Of a DNA stretch of 64,000 bases, positions 42,107-50,620 are shown piece after piece (the first letter of the stretch is position 1; every line of letters begins with the position of its first letter). The translations under genes and the position numbers were made by a program. This DNA is from Mycobacterium asiaticum (GTDB lineage: Bacteria > Actinomycetota > Actinomycetes > Mycobacteriales > Mycobacteriaceae). Below the pieces are notes generated by a model. The model saw nothing but the letters and a program-made list of their open reading frames with translations. It was not told where the DNA came from and did no database searches. The DNA is taken from contig NZ_LZMH01000051.1 of assembly GCF_001673635.1 (NCBI RefSeq), forward strand, positions 62,001 through 126,000, in the 5' to 3' direction.

Positions 42107-44743
42107 CTAACTGGGCGGCAACTTCAGCACCCGGTTGTTCCCGGTGTCGACGACGTACACATTGCCGGCGGCGTCGACCGCGATCCCATGCGGATTCTTC
42201 AGCCCCTGGAAGGGCAGCGCGTCCGAGGTGTTCGATGCCTTGACCAGCTTCACGACCTTGTTCGCGTGGCCGTCGGACACATACAGGTCATCGCCCCCAC
42301 CGACGGCCATGAAGTCGGGCCGGTCGACCGCATAGGGCAAAACGGTCGCGACGATCGCGGTCGGCGGCAGCCTCAGGATCCGTTCGTTGTCCCGGTCGAT
42401 GACGAAAAGGACACCGTCTTTGTCCACCACCACCGCCGAGGGATGCTCCAAACCGGTGAAGGGCAGCTCGGTCTGACCGGTGGGCTGCAGCGTCAGCACC
42501 CGGTTGTGCAGCGAGTCAGCCACGTAATAGATCCGGTCGGCTCCGCGTGCGTAGACCGCAACACCGGTGGGCTCGGTGAGGTCGGTGAACGGAAGAACGG
42601 TGGGACTGGTCGAACCGGCCGGCAGCTCCAGCACCCGACTGTTGGCGGTCTCGGCAACCACCATGTCCCCCTGTCCGTCGACCGCGATGGCGGTCGGATG
42701 GTTCAGGTCGGCGAACGGTGCGACGGTCTGGTTCGTCGAGCCCGCGGCCAGCTGCACCACCCGGTTGTGGCCACTGTCGGTGACGTAGACGGTGCCGTTG
42801 GCGTCGACCGCAACGCCGACCGGCCCGTCCAGGCCCTGGAACGGCAAGACGGTTTGCGCCGAGTCCGGTGCCGAATGAAAAGGGTTGGCCAGCAACATGA
42901 TTGCGGCGACGGCCAGGGCGACGGTCACGGCGGCGGCCAAGGTCAGGACGAGCGGCCGCCGACTTCGGCGCGGGGGCTCGACCGGTGCGAGCACCGCGGC
43001 GTCCTGTGTCGAGTCAGCGGGACCGGTGCCGGGTGTGGGTTTGGCGTGCCTGGGTCCCGCGGCGGTCAGTGCCGTACGCGCGGCCGCAGCCAGTTCGCTG
43101 GCCGACTGATACCGGTCATCGGGATTCTTCGCCATGCCGCGCGCGATCACCTCGTCGAACTTGACCGGGATCGCGGGCTGGGCCTCGCTCGGCCGAGGCG
43201 GCTCGTCACGTAGGTGAGCCACGGCCAACCCCTCCACACCGCCGCCGCTGAACGGCAGCTTGGCGGTTAAGCATTCGTACAGCACACAGGCCAGCGAGTA
43301 GACGTCGGCGCGAGCGTCGGCGGTCCCCTCCCCGGTGAAGCGCTCCGGAGCCATGTACCCCGGAGTTCCCGGAGTCACGTTGGTGAGCGTCAGGCGAGCG
43401 GCCGAGGCTTCATGCACGAGGCCGAAATCGATCAGATAGACGAAGTCGTCGCCGACCATCAGGATGTTCGACGGCTTCACATCCCGGTGCACCAACCCCG
43501 CCCGGTGCGCCGTGTCCAGCGCCGCGGCAACCTGTTCGATCACCCGCGCCGCCTTGGCGGGACTCATCGGCCCGTCCCGCTGCAGCACGGTGTGCACATC
43601 GACACCGTCGACCACCGGCATCACCAGATAGAGCCGCCCGTCGATCTCGCCGGCCTCGTAGATCGGGATGATGTTTGGGCTGCTGAGCCGGCCGGCGGCG
43701 TACGCCTCGCGGCGGAATCGCTCCTGATAGCCCGGCTCGGTGGCCAGTTCCGGCCGCAACACCTTGACCGCCACGTCCCGCCCCAGAGCGGTGTCGTGAG
43801 CGCGGTACACCGAACCCATTCCCCCCGAACCCAGCATTTCGAACAGCCGATAGCGGCCGAACTCCACCTCACTGAGCGAGCCCGCCGACGCAATCGTGTT
43901 GGACGCGAGCGCATTTCGCGCAGCACCGGCCAATTCGCGGGACGATTGGTAGCGGTCGTCGGGATTGGTGGCCATGCCGCGCGCAATCACCTCGTCGAAT
44001 CCGACCGGGATTGCCGGATTGACGTCGGTCGGTTTCGGCGGTCCACTTTCCAGGCGGGCGGCGACCACCTGCTCGAGGCTGTCACCTGCCACAGGCGGGC
44101 GCCCGGTGAGGCATTCGTAGAGCACTGCGGCCAGCGCGTAGGTGTCCGCGCGGACGTCCGGAGGTTCGGACTTGATGCGCTCCGGCGCCAGATACGGCCA
44201 ACTCTGCCTCGCGTCGTCGTCGGCCCGGTCCGCGGCCGGCGTCTGGGAGGCGACCCCGAAATCGATCAGGTACACGAATTCGCCGCCGACCACGAACAGG
44301 TTCGATGGCTTCACATCGGCGTGCACCAGCCCCGCCGAGTGCATGGCGTCCAACGCCGCGGCGGCCTGCTCGATCACCCGCACCGCCAGCGTCGGGTGCA
44401 TCGCCCCGTCACGGCGCAGCAGACTGCCCGCGTCCACGCCGTCCAACAGCGGCATCACCAGGTAGCGCTGACCATCGATTTCGCCGGCCTCGTAGATCGG
44501 GATGATGTTGGGATTGTTCAGTTGAGCCGCGATGGACGCCTCGTGGCGAAATTGCTCGTCAGACTGCGACTCGCCGGCCAGCTCGGTCGGAAGCACCTTG
44601 ATGGCGACTTCGCGCGTCATCATCGTGTCCCGGGCCCGATACACGGTCCCCAACCCGCCCCATCGAAGCACTTCGAGCAGCCGGTAGCGACCGAAAATCT
44701 CCCCGTCCACTCCCGTCTCCAGCGAAGCCTCCTCCGAGCTCAT
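42107..44743 (-). CDS. Membrane receptor Ser/Thr kinase with two kinase domains and NHL beta-propeller
   Basis: 878 residues. Kinase 1 (20-275): Lys49 in V-A-I-K, H141-A-D143 instead of H-R-D, DFG Asp161, glycine loop L-R-W-G-G-L-G, no T-x-x-Y/G-T-P activation loop (A-R-Q-S-W-P-Y-L-A-P-E). Kinase 2 (298-555) is canonical PASTA/Pkn type: L-G-S-G-G-M-G, Lys327, H419-R-D421, DFG Asp439, and T452, T454, T457 and T460 before G-Y-M-A-P-E. A basic juxtamembrane segment, one span (597-618) and six NHL-like blades (630-878, D-x-x-G/N-x-V-Y-V-x-D-x-x-x-N-R-V) follow. The extracellular part resembles the Mtb PknD sensor. The two kinase domains share P-N-I-I-P-I-Y-E-A-G-E-I-D-G, so they arose by duplication. 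TAGCAT lies 12 bases before the ATG. Confidence 0.92.
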   Translation of the reverse strand: MSSEEASLETGVDGEIFGRYRLLEVLRWGGLGTVYRARDTMMTREVAIKVLPTELAGESQSDEQFRHEASIAAQLNNPNIIPIYEAGEIDGQRYLVMPLLDGVDAGSLLRRDGAMHPTLAVRVIEQAAAALDAMHSAGLVHADVKPSNLFVVGGEFVYLIDFGVASQTPAADRADDDARQSWPYLAPERIKSEPPDVRADTYALAAVLYECLTGRPPVAGDSLEQVVAARLESGPPKPTDVNPAIPVGFDEVIARGMATNPDDRYQSSRELAGAARNALASNTIASAGSLSEVEFGRYRLFEMLGSGGMGSVYRAHDTALGRDVAVKVLRPELATEPGYQERFRREAYAAGRLSSPNIIPIYEAGEIDGRLYLVMPVVDGVDVHTVLQRDGPMSPAKAARVIEQVAAALDTAHRAGLVHRDVKPSNILMVGDDFVYLIDFGLVHEASAARLTLTNVTPGTPGYMAPERFTGEGTADARADVYSLACVLYECLTAKLPFSGGGVEGLAVAHLRDEPPRPSEAQPAIPVKFDEVIARGMAKNPDDRYQSASELAAAARTALTAAGPRHAKPTPGTGPADSTQDAAVLAPVEPPRRSRRPLVLTLAAAVTVALAVAAIMLLANPFHSAPDSAQTVLPFQGLDGPVGVAVDANGTVYVTDSGHNRVVQLAAGSTNQTVAPFADLNHPTAIAVDGQGDMVVAETANSRVLELPAGSTSPTVLPFTDLTEPTGVAVYARGADRIYYVADSLHNRVLTLQPTGQTELPFTGLEHPSAVVVDKDGVLFVIDRDNERILRLPPTAIVATVLPYAVDRPDFMAVGGGDDLYVSDGHANKVVKLVKASNTSDALPFQGLKNPHGIAVDAAGNVYVVDTGNNRVLKLPPS

Positions 44744-44806
44744 GAGTGGTGCCTGATGCTACCAACGCGACTTTGCGTTTGGGCCGCCGTCGGCAAAGCT
44801 GCAAGC

Positions 44807-45667
44807 ATGCAACGCACACCCGATCTGGCCCGGCGGTTCTACGACCGGTTCGAGCCGATTCACGCCCTGACGTATTTCGCCCCGGAGGCGCGTTCGGCGC
44901 TGGACGGTCTCGGGTACCGCGGCTTCTGGATGGGCTATTTCGCCGCCCGCTCGGCTCCTTTCGGTGTGGTGCCGCCGCAGGTCGTGACCGCGGTGTTCTA
45001 CAACTTCGCGCCGGCCCGGGTGGCCAAGGCGCTGCCGGCGGCCTGGGACATCGCCGGGCCGGAGCTTGCGCTGCGGGCCCGGCAGGACTCGGCGGTCGCC
45101 GCGCTACGCCGCTGCGGCGTCACCGATGACGAAAATGTCGTCACCGCAGCGCAATTGGCGTTGCGCGCGGCACATCAGACGCCGGTGGACGGTCGGGCAT
45201 TGTTCGCGGCCAACATCGCCCTGCCCGAGCCGTCGGACCCGGTGGCCGCGTTATGGCATGCGACGACGTTGTTGCGGGAGCATCGCGGCGACGGACACAT
45301 CGCGGTGCTGGCCGCCGCGGGCATCACCGGACGCGAGTCGAACGTGTTCCACACCGTGGCCAGCGCGCTGCCCGCCGAATACATGAAGACCACGCGGCAT
45401 TACGACGACAACGAATGGTCGGATTGCGCGCGGCGCCTCGCCGACCGCGGCCTGCTCGCCGACGACGGATCGCTGACCTCGGCCGGACGTGAACTCAAGG
45501 ACCACATCGAGACGACCACCGACGCCCTGGCGTTGCGGGCGTTCGACGGACTCGACGACGACGAGCTACAGACGTTGTTCAGCGCGCTTACGCCGATAGC
45601 GCGACAGGTGATCGGCGGCGGCGACTTGCCCGCCACCACCCCCATGAGTGTGCGCCGCGACTTCTAG
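44807..45667 (+). CDS. SCO6745-family (winged-helix-like) conserved protein
   Basis: A 286-residue actinobacterial protein recognised by F-Y-D-R-F-E-P-I-H-A-L-T-Y-F-A-P-E, G-F-W-M-G-Y-F-A-A-R-S-A-P-F-G and F-Y-N-F-A-P, the hallmark of the SCO6745 family. The C-terminal region (R-L-A-D-R-G-L-L...L-T-S-A-G-R-E-L-K) reads like a winged helix. The function is unknown. ATG 44807 begins the conserved region; a long upstream open frame is antisense to the kinase gene and rejected. It overlaps the 3' end of the convergent condensation-like gene by 80 bases. Confidence 0.85.
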   Translation: MQRTPDLARRFYDRFEPIHALTYFAPEARSALDGLGYRGFWMGYFAARSAPFGVVPPQVVTAVFYNFAPARVAKALPAAWDIAGPELALRARQDSAVAALRRCGVTDDENVVTAAQLALRAAHQTPVDGRALFAANIALPEPSDPVAALWHATTLLREHRGDGHIAVLAAAGITGRESNVFHTVASALPAEYMKTTRHYDDNEWSDCARRLADRGLLADDGSLTSAGRELKDHIETTTDALALRAFDGLDDDELQTLFSALTPIARQVIGGGDLPATTPMSVRRDF

Positions 45668-46124
45668 CCCGGTAGCTGGCGTCGGGCGCCAGCACGCCCC
45701 CGTTGTAGGCCGACATCACGCTGTGCACCACGTTGCTCCACAACTTGGCGTCGGCGCACAGGTGGCTGGCGGTGAGCACCAGGCGCTCTGGGACGCCGGG
45801 AAGCAGCGACACCGCGAACAACCGGCCGGTGCGCATGTCGAAACTCCCGCGGTGCCGGGCGATCACCTCGGGCACGGTGACGCCGGGGGGCTCGACCGCC
45901 CAGCTCCAGTCGCCGCCGGGGCGTGACAGCCAACGGTCCCGACTCGGTTCGAACACCGCACCCAAGTTGGGGTGGGCTTCGAAGACGGCGTCGATTGCGG
46001 CACGGATTCCGGTCTGGTCCAGGCGCGAATCGGCGACCAGGACCTCCTCGTGCGTGCTGTCCTCGAGGTCGTTGACCATCGGAATCTCGGAATAGGTCCA
46101 GTAAGAAGATGTTCCCTGCTCCAC
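45588..46124 (-). CDS. Truncated condensation-domain (NRPS/PapA-like) protein
   Basis: Residues after Y-W-T-Y-S-E-I-P-M-V match the N-terminal half of a condensation/acyltransferase domain. The H-H-x3-D motif is degenerate (S-H-L-C-A-D-A: the second His and the Asp are kept). The domain stops after about 150 residues, and the last 30 (R-A-R-S-R-G-A-H-S-W-G-W-W...) are basic and read antisense across the SCO6745 gene, so the gene looks truncated at a rearrangement. The start is uncertain: the frame opens at GTG 46235, inside the divergent gene's start; GTG 46124 is used here and ATG 46079 is also possible. Catalysis is doubtful. Confidence 0.45.
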   Translation of the reverse strand: MEQGTSSYWTYSEIPMVNDLEDSTHEEVLVADSRLDQTGIRAAIDAVFEAHPNLGAVFEPSRDRWLSRPGGDWSWAVEPPGVTVPEVIARHRGSFDMRTGRLFAVSLLPGVPERLVLTASHLCADAKLWSNVVHSVMSAYNGGVLAPDASYRARSRGAHSWGWWRASRRRRSPVALSA

Positions 46125-46228
46125 CGAGCCAGGCTCGGACGCAGCGCTTGAAGGATTCTTGAAAGATTCTTGGAAAGGGCCGGTGACCTGGGCTGTCACG
46201 TCTGGGCGGGCTACCTCGTCTGACTGGT

Positions 46229-46834
46229 ATGACACAGAAAACCCGCATCGAGCCCCTTCCCCCCAAGCGCGCCGGCCTGTTGGTTCGCGCCATGTACCGC
46301 GTCGCGAAGCGGCGCTTCGGTGAGGTCCCGGAACCGTTCAGCGTCGCCGCGCACCACCCACGGCTGCTGATCGCCAACGCCGTGCACGAGACGATGCTGC
46401 AGAGCGCATCGCGCACGCTGCCGGCCAGTGTGCGTGAGCTGGCGGTGTTCTGGGCCGCGCGCACCATCGGCTGCTCGTGGTGCGTCGACTTCGGTTCCAT
46501 GCTGCAGCGACTGGACGGCCTGGACATCGAGCGCCTCAAGGACATCGACAACTACGCCACGTCAACGGCCTTCACCGACGACGAGCGCGCCGCGATCGCC
46601 TACGCCGACGCCATGACCACCGACCCCCACTCGGTGACCGACGAGCAGGTCGAAGACCTGCGCGCCCGGTTCGGCGATGCCGGCGTCATCGAGCTGAGCT
46701 ATCAGATCGGCATCGAGAACATGCGGGCCCGGATGTATTCGGCGCTGGGCATCACCGAGCAAGGTTTCAGCTCGGGGGACTCCTGCCGGGTGCCGTGGGC
46801 CGATTCGGGAACCAACTCCGTTTCGGCTGGCTAA
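46229..46834 (+). CDS. Carboxymuconolactone decarboxylase/AhpD-like protein
   Basis: A 201-residue protein with the CMD/AhpD core: L-A-V-F-W-A-A-R-T-I-G-C-S-W-C-V-D-F-G-S, a C-x-x-C redox pair and a following Asp as in AhpD-like peroxidase partners. Y-A-T-S-T-A-F-T-D-D-E-R-A-A-I-A-Y-A-D-A-M fits the second helical hairpin. It may act as a thiol-dependent peroxidase or disulfide protein; no partner is encoded adjacent. Ten bases separate it from the PE-hydrolase gene. Confidence 0.85.
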   Translation: MTQKTRIEPLPPKRAGLLVRAMYRVAKRRFGEVPEPFSVAAHHPRLLIANAVHETMLQSASRTLPASVRELAVFWAARTIGCSWCVDFGSMLQRLDGLDIERLKDIDNYATSTAFTDDERAAIAYADAMTTDPHSVTDEQVEDLRARFGDAGVIELSYQIGIENMRARMYSALGITEQGFSSGDSCRVPWADSGTNSVSAG

Positions 46835-46843
46835 CATGCGGTG

Positions 46844-48241
46844 ATGTCGTCGTATCTAACCGCAGTGCCCGAAGCGCTTGCCGCGGCGTCGGCAGACCTG
46901 GGCGGCATCGGGCAGGCGATCAGTGAGGCCGCCGCGACCGCAGCGCCGTCCACAACCCGGATTCTCGCGGCGGCCGGCGACGAGGTCTCGGCCGCCGTCG
47001 CGAGTCTGTTGGGCGGCTATGCGGACGAGTTTCAGGCGCTGATCGCGCGGACGGCCCTCTTCCACGCCGAGTTCGAGCGCGCCTTGGGCGCGGCCGCGAC
47101 GGCGTATGCGACGGCCGAAGCGGCGAGTGTGCCTGCGCTGCAGACGCTGTTGCAGCAAGTTGAGAGCTTCCGGCGGCCGCTTTTCGGCGGCACCGGGGCC
47201 GCGACGCTGGGCGCCGTGCTCAACTGGGCCAGCGACACCGTGGGTCTGGGCGGGGTACTCAACTTTCCCTCGACGGTGGCCGTCGCCGGCACCGACGGCG
47301 TAACCGGGGTCAGGATCGGATTCTCCTTCCTGCAGATCCCGGTCGGCCCAAGTTCATTCCTGGGCCTGACGATTCCTCAGTTCAACTACCCCGCCCCGGC
47401 GCTGTGGTACTTCCCGACGCAGGCGAGTGGGGTGGTGAACGCCGCCGGCACCGTTTATCTGCAGCACGGGTTCGCCGCGATCGGGTGGTTCTACCAGCCG
47501 CTGGCCATCGAATTGGCCAGTCAGACCAACAGCGTCGTGCTCACCCCCACCATCCCGTCGGTCCCGTTGCCGTTCGGGGTCTGGCTGAGCAGCCCGCAGA
47601 TGCAGCAGGGCGTGGGCTCGCTGTTCCTGGGCGACCAGACGGCGCTGAACACCGCCGCCCGCTGGGCGGGTTTTGCGGGCACGCTGCCGCAGGACTTCGT
47701 GCTGACCGGCCACTCCGCCGGCGGTGGCCTGGCGACGATGGCGGCCAGCAATTACGTGACGAACCTCGGGGCGGGCACCAACCATCTGCTCGGCGTGGTG
47801 ATGTTCGACGGGGTCGCCAACAATGCCGCGGCCTTCGGGTCTGCGGTGGCCAACCTGCAGGCGGCGAGCATCCCGCTGTATGCGGTCGTCGCGCCGCCGC
47901 AACCGTGGAATGCGTTCGGCGCCACCACAACTCAACTGGCCGCCCTGTACCCGGGACAGTTCTCCGGCATCGAGATCGTGGGCGGTTCGCATGTGGACTC
48001 GATGCTGGGCGGGAGCCCGCTCGTCGACCTCGCCGCCCAGCTGCTGACCGGGTTCTCCCCGCCAGGAGCCACCGCGGCGGTGTACACCCTGGCCACCGGC
48101 TGGATCAACGACTTCTATACCCCGGGTGCCAGCCCAACGACGCCGGCGCACGGCATCTACGGGCCGACCGGGCCCTACGTGGCGCCGGGCGGCCAGCTGA
48201 TCATTCTGGGCCAGGCCACCGGCATCGTGCTGCCGCCGTAG
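46844..48241 (+). CDS. PE-domain alpha/beta hydrolase (secreted esterase/lipase-like)
   Basis: A 465-residue protein. The PE domain (1-95) has P9-E10, A-G-D-E-V-S-A-A-V-A-S-L-L and export motif Y88-x3-E92. A linker of about 80 residues follows, then an alpha/beta hydrolase domain (about 200-450) with G-H-S-A-G-G and nucleophile Ser291, and G-S-H-V-D as the likely His loop. It has the PE-esterase layout of LipY-like or PE11-like enzymes and would be exported by an ESX system; the substrate is unknown. ATG 46844 is favoured over GTG 46841 by PE-domain convention. Confidence 0.9.
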   Translation: MSSYLTAVPEALAAASADLGGIGQAISEAAATAAPSTTRILAAAGDEVSAAVASLLGGYADEFQALIARTALFHAEFERALGAAATAYATAEAASVPALQTLLQQVESFRRPLFGGTGAATLGAVLNWASDTVGLGGVLNFPSTVAVAGTDGVTGVRIGFSFLQIPVGPSSFLGLTIPQFNYPAPALWYFPTQASGVVNAAGTVYLQHGFAAIGWFYQPLAIELASQTNSVVLTPTIPSVPLPFGVWLSSPQMQQGVGSLFLGDQTALNTAARWAGFAGTLPQDFVLTGHSAGGGLATMAASNYVTNLGAGTNHLLGVVMFDGVANNAAAFGSAVANLQAASIPLYAVVAPPQPWNAFGATTTQLAALYPGQFSGIEIVGGSHVDSMLGGSPLVDLAAQLLTGFSPPGATAAVYTLATGWINDFYTPGASPTTPAHGIYGPTGPYVAPGGQLIILGQATGIVLPP

Positions 48242-48262
48242 GCCAGTCGTCCCGACGGGTCG

Positions 48263-49174
48263 CTACCCGGATTCCCGCAACGGCGAGCCGGTGAACTTGT
48301 CCGGGTTGGCGATGTCCCAGAGCGCCACGACCTTTCCGTCGCGCACCGTCATCGCGGTGATCCGCGGCGCCATCTCCCGGCGGCCCTCGGTGGCCGGGAC
48401 ACCCTTTGTGTACGAACCGAGTTCGCCGTTGACCAAAGCCAGTTGGTGCTCGGTGTAGAACGCGTCACCGTACCGGTTGGCCAGGCCGAGCATGAACCGA
48501 ACGACCTTGTCCACCCCGTGGATGACGTTAACCGCCGTCGACGTCCGGCCGTTCGCGTCGCCGGTGAAGGTGACGTCGGGATGCAGCAGCGAGACTATGG
48601 TCTCGATGTCACCGGCCGCCATGGCCGCCATCAACCGGCCGACCACCTCCGCATGGCTGGGGTCGGGCTCGGGTGGCGGGGCGGCGGCAACCGCCTTGCG
48701 GGCCCGCGACGCCAACTGCCGGGCGGATGCCTCACTCGTCCCGAGCACGTCGGCGACTTCGGCGAACGGCATCGCGAACCCGTCGTGCAGCACAAACGCC
48801 ACCCGCTGGTCCGGGCTGAGCCGCTCCAGCACCACCATGGCCGCGAACCGGGCGTCCTCGGCGGCCACCACGGCCGACAGCGGATCGGCCGGCGAATCCG
48901 AGAAGGGCGTGACCACCGGCTCGGGCAGCCAATTGCCGGTGTAGGACTCGCGCCGGTGCGCCGCCGACCGCAGCCGGTCCAGGCCGAGCCGGCTCACCAC
49001 CGTGGTGAGCCACGCCTGGAGGTTGTCGATCGCACTGTCCTGGGTGGACCACCGTAGCCAAGCGTCCTGGACGATGTCTTCCGCGTCGGCCACCGTGCCG
49101 GTCAGCCGGTAGGCGACCGACATGAGATGTGGCCGCAGCGCCTCGAACTCGGAGACTTGTTGGGCTACCGCCAT
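48263..49174 (-). CDS. sigJ: ECF sigma factor SigJ (ECF41 type)
   Basis: A 303-residue extracytoplasmic-function sigma factor. Regions 2 (S-V-A-Y-R-L-T-G-T-V-A-D-A-E-D-I-V-Q-D-A-W-L-R-W) and 4 (P-F-A-E-V-A-D-V-L-G-T-S-E-A-S-A-R-Q-L) are followed by a SnoaL-like C-terminal domain with the ECF41 D-G-K-V and N-P-D-K-F pattern. Such a C-terminal domain self-regulates the sigma factor without a classical anti-sigma. It is divergent from the aminotransferase with only 32 bases between starts. In Mtb SigJ is linked to peroxide resistance. Confidence 0.95.
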   Translation of the reverse strand: MAVAQQVSEFEALRPHLMSVAYRLTGTVADAEDIVQDAWLRWSTQDSAIDNLQAWLTTVVSRLGLDRLRSAAHRRESYTGNWLPEPVVTPFSDSPADPLSAVVAAEDARFAAMVVLERLSPDQRVAFVLHDGFAMPFAEVADVLGTSEASARQLASRARKAVAAAPPPEPDPSHAEVVGRLMAAMAAGDIETIVSLLHPDVTFTGDANGRTSTAVNVIHGVDKVVRFMLGLANRYGDAFYTEHQLALVNGELGSYTKGVPATEGRREMAPRITAMTVRDGKVVALWDIANPDKFTGSPLRESG

Positions 49175-49190
49175 GTTCTGAGCGTAACGC

Positions 49191-49196
49191 TAGGCT
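49191..49196 (+). promoter_or_regulatory. -10 box in the 32-base sigJ/aminotransferase intergenic gap
   Basis: TAGGCT lies 10 bases before ATG 49207 and the sigJ start is only 17 bases to the left, so the two divergent promoters must overlap and both transcripts are nearly leaderless. Confidence 0.35.
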
Positions 49197-49206
49197 CGCG
49201 ATCACT

Positions 49207-50535
49207 ATGTCCAGAAATCTTTGGTTGCACTTCGCCCAGCACGGTAACGGCATCACGCCGCCCGTCATCACCCGCGGCGAAGGGGTCACCATCTTCGACG
49301 ACCGCGGCAAAAGCTACCTCGACGCGCTGTCGGGTCTGTTCGTCGTGCAGGTCGGCTACGGCCGCACCGAACTCGCCGAGGCCGCCGCGCGCCAAGCCGA
49401 GAAACTGGCGTTCTTCCCGTTGTGGGGCAACACCACGCCGCCGGCCATCGAATTGTCCGAGCGCCTTGCCGGTTACGCACCGGGCGACCTGAACCGGGTC
49501 TTCTTCACCAACGGCGGCACCGAGGCTGTCGAGACCGCGTGGAAGGTGGCCAAGCAGTACTTCAAGCTCGTCGGCAAACCCGGTAAATATAAAGTGATTT
49601 CGCGCGCGATCGCCTATCACGGCACCACCCAGGGCGCGTTGTCGATCACCGGCTTACCGAAGTACAAGGAAGCGTTCGAGCCGCTGGCCCCGGGCGGTTT
49701 CCGGGTGCCCAACACCAACTTCTATCGCGCGCCCGAACCGTTCGACGCCGACCCCAAGATGTTCGGCCGGTGGGCCGCCGACCGCATCGCCGAGGCCATC
49801 GAGTTCGAGGGCCCCGACACCGTCGCCGCCGTCTTCCTGGAGCCGGTGCAGAACGCAGGCGGCTCCTACCCGCCGCCGCCGGGTTATTTCGAGCGCGTCC
49901 GCGAAATCTGCGACTCCTACGACGTATTGCTGGTTTCCGACGAGGTGATCTGCGCCTTCGGCCGTATCGGATCGATGTTCGCCTGCGACGATTTCGGCTA
50001 CCAGCCCGACATGATCACCTGCGCCAAGGGCATGACGTCCGGCTACTCGCCGCTGGGCGCGATGATCGCCAGCGACCGGGTGTTCGAACCGTTCAATGAC
50101 GGCAAGACGACGTTCCGGCACGGCTACACCTTCGGCGGCCACCCGGTGTCGGCGGCGGTGGCGCTGGCCAACCTCGACATCTTCGAACGCGAGGGCCTCA
50201 ACGACCACGTCAAAGAGCAGTCCCCCACCCTGCGCGCCACCTTGGAAAGGCTCTACGACCTACCGATCGTCGGCGACGTTCGCGGCGAGGGCTTCTTCTT
50301 CGGCATCGAACTGGTCAAAGACCAGGCGACCAAGCAGAAGTTCCCCGACGACGAACGTTCCGCACTGCTCAAGCGGGTCGGCGCGGAGCTGTTCGAAGCC
50401 GGGTTGTACTGCCGTACCGACGACCGCGGCGACACCGTCATCCAGATCGCCCCGCCGCTGATCAGCGGTCCCGCCGAGTTCGACGCCATCGAGTCGATCC
50501 TGCGCGGCGTGCTCAGCGACATCGGCCTGGACTGA
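49207..50535 (+). CDS. Class III PLP-dependent aminotransferase (Rv3329 type)
   Basis: A 442-residue omega-aminotransferase. Y-H-G-T-T-Q-G-A and F-L-E-P-V-Q-N-A-G-G are in the cofactor cleft. S-D-E-V-I-C-A-F-G-R holds the PLP-binding Asp, and the Schiff-base lysine is K274 in C-A-K-G-M-T-S-G. The amine donor is unknown; related enzymes use diamines, beta-alanine or omega-amino acids with pyruvate. ATG 49207 follows a -10 box; the frame extends upstream into sigJ, which is not used. A palindromic terminator follows. Confidence 0.93.
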   Translation: MSRNLWLHFAQHGNGITPPVITRGEGVTIFDDRGKSYLDALSGLFVVQVGYGRTELAEAAARQAEKLAFFPLWGNTTPPAIELSERLAGYAPGDLNRVFFTNGGTEAVETAWKVAKQYFKLVGKPGKYKVISRAIAYHGTTQGALSITGLPKYKEAFEPLAPGGFRVPNTNFYRAPEPFDADPKMFGRWAADRIAEAIEFEGPDTVAAVFLEPVQNAGGSYPPPPGYFERVREICDSYDVLLVSDEVICAFGRIGSMFACDDFGYQPDMITCAKGMTSGYSPLGAMIASDRVFEPFNDGKTTFRHGYTFGGHPVSAAVALANLDIFEREGLNDHVKEQSPTLRATLERLYDLPIVGDVRGEGFFFGIELVKDQATKQKFPDDERSALLKRVGAELFEAGLYCRTDDRGDTVIQIAPPLISGPAEFDAIESILRGVLSDIGLD

Positions 50536-50546
50536 CGCGTGCTGGT

Positions 50547-50610
50547 GCGCGAGCGTGCACAGATGCGCGGCGACACGCCGCTGGTACCGGCAATCTGCGC
50601 ACGTTCGCGC
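50547..50610. terminator. Bidirectional terminator-like inverted repeat
   Basis: The arm starting GCGCGAGCGTGC (50547 onward) pairs with one ending GCACGTTCGCGC (to 50610), with a few mismatches, between convergent genes ending at 50535 and 50621. The loop contains GGCGACACGCCG. Confidence 0.6.
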
Positions 50611-50620
50611 GCGGAAGGAA

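Noticed and set aside
42107-44743. Tandem kinase as two fused genes caused by a missing stop
   Set aside because: The frame is continuous with normal codon use through the inter-kinase linker, with no start or ribosome-binding site between domains; an assembly error cannot be excluded by reading alone.
45588-46235. Nonribosomal peptide or lipid biosynthetic gene cluster
   Set aside because: Only a half condensation domain is present; no adenylation, thiolation or other cluster genes.
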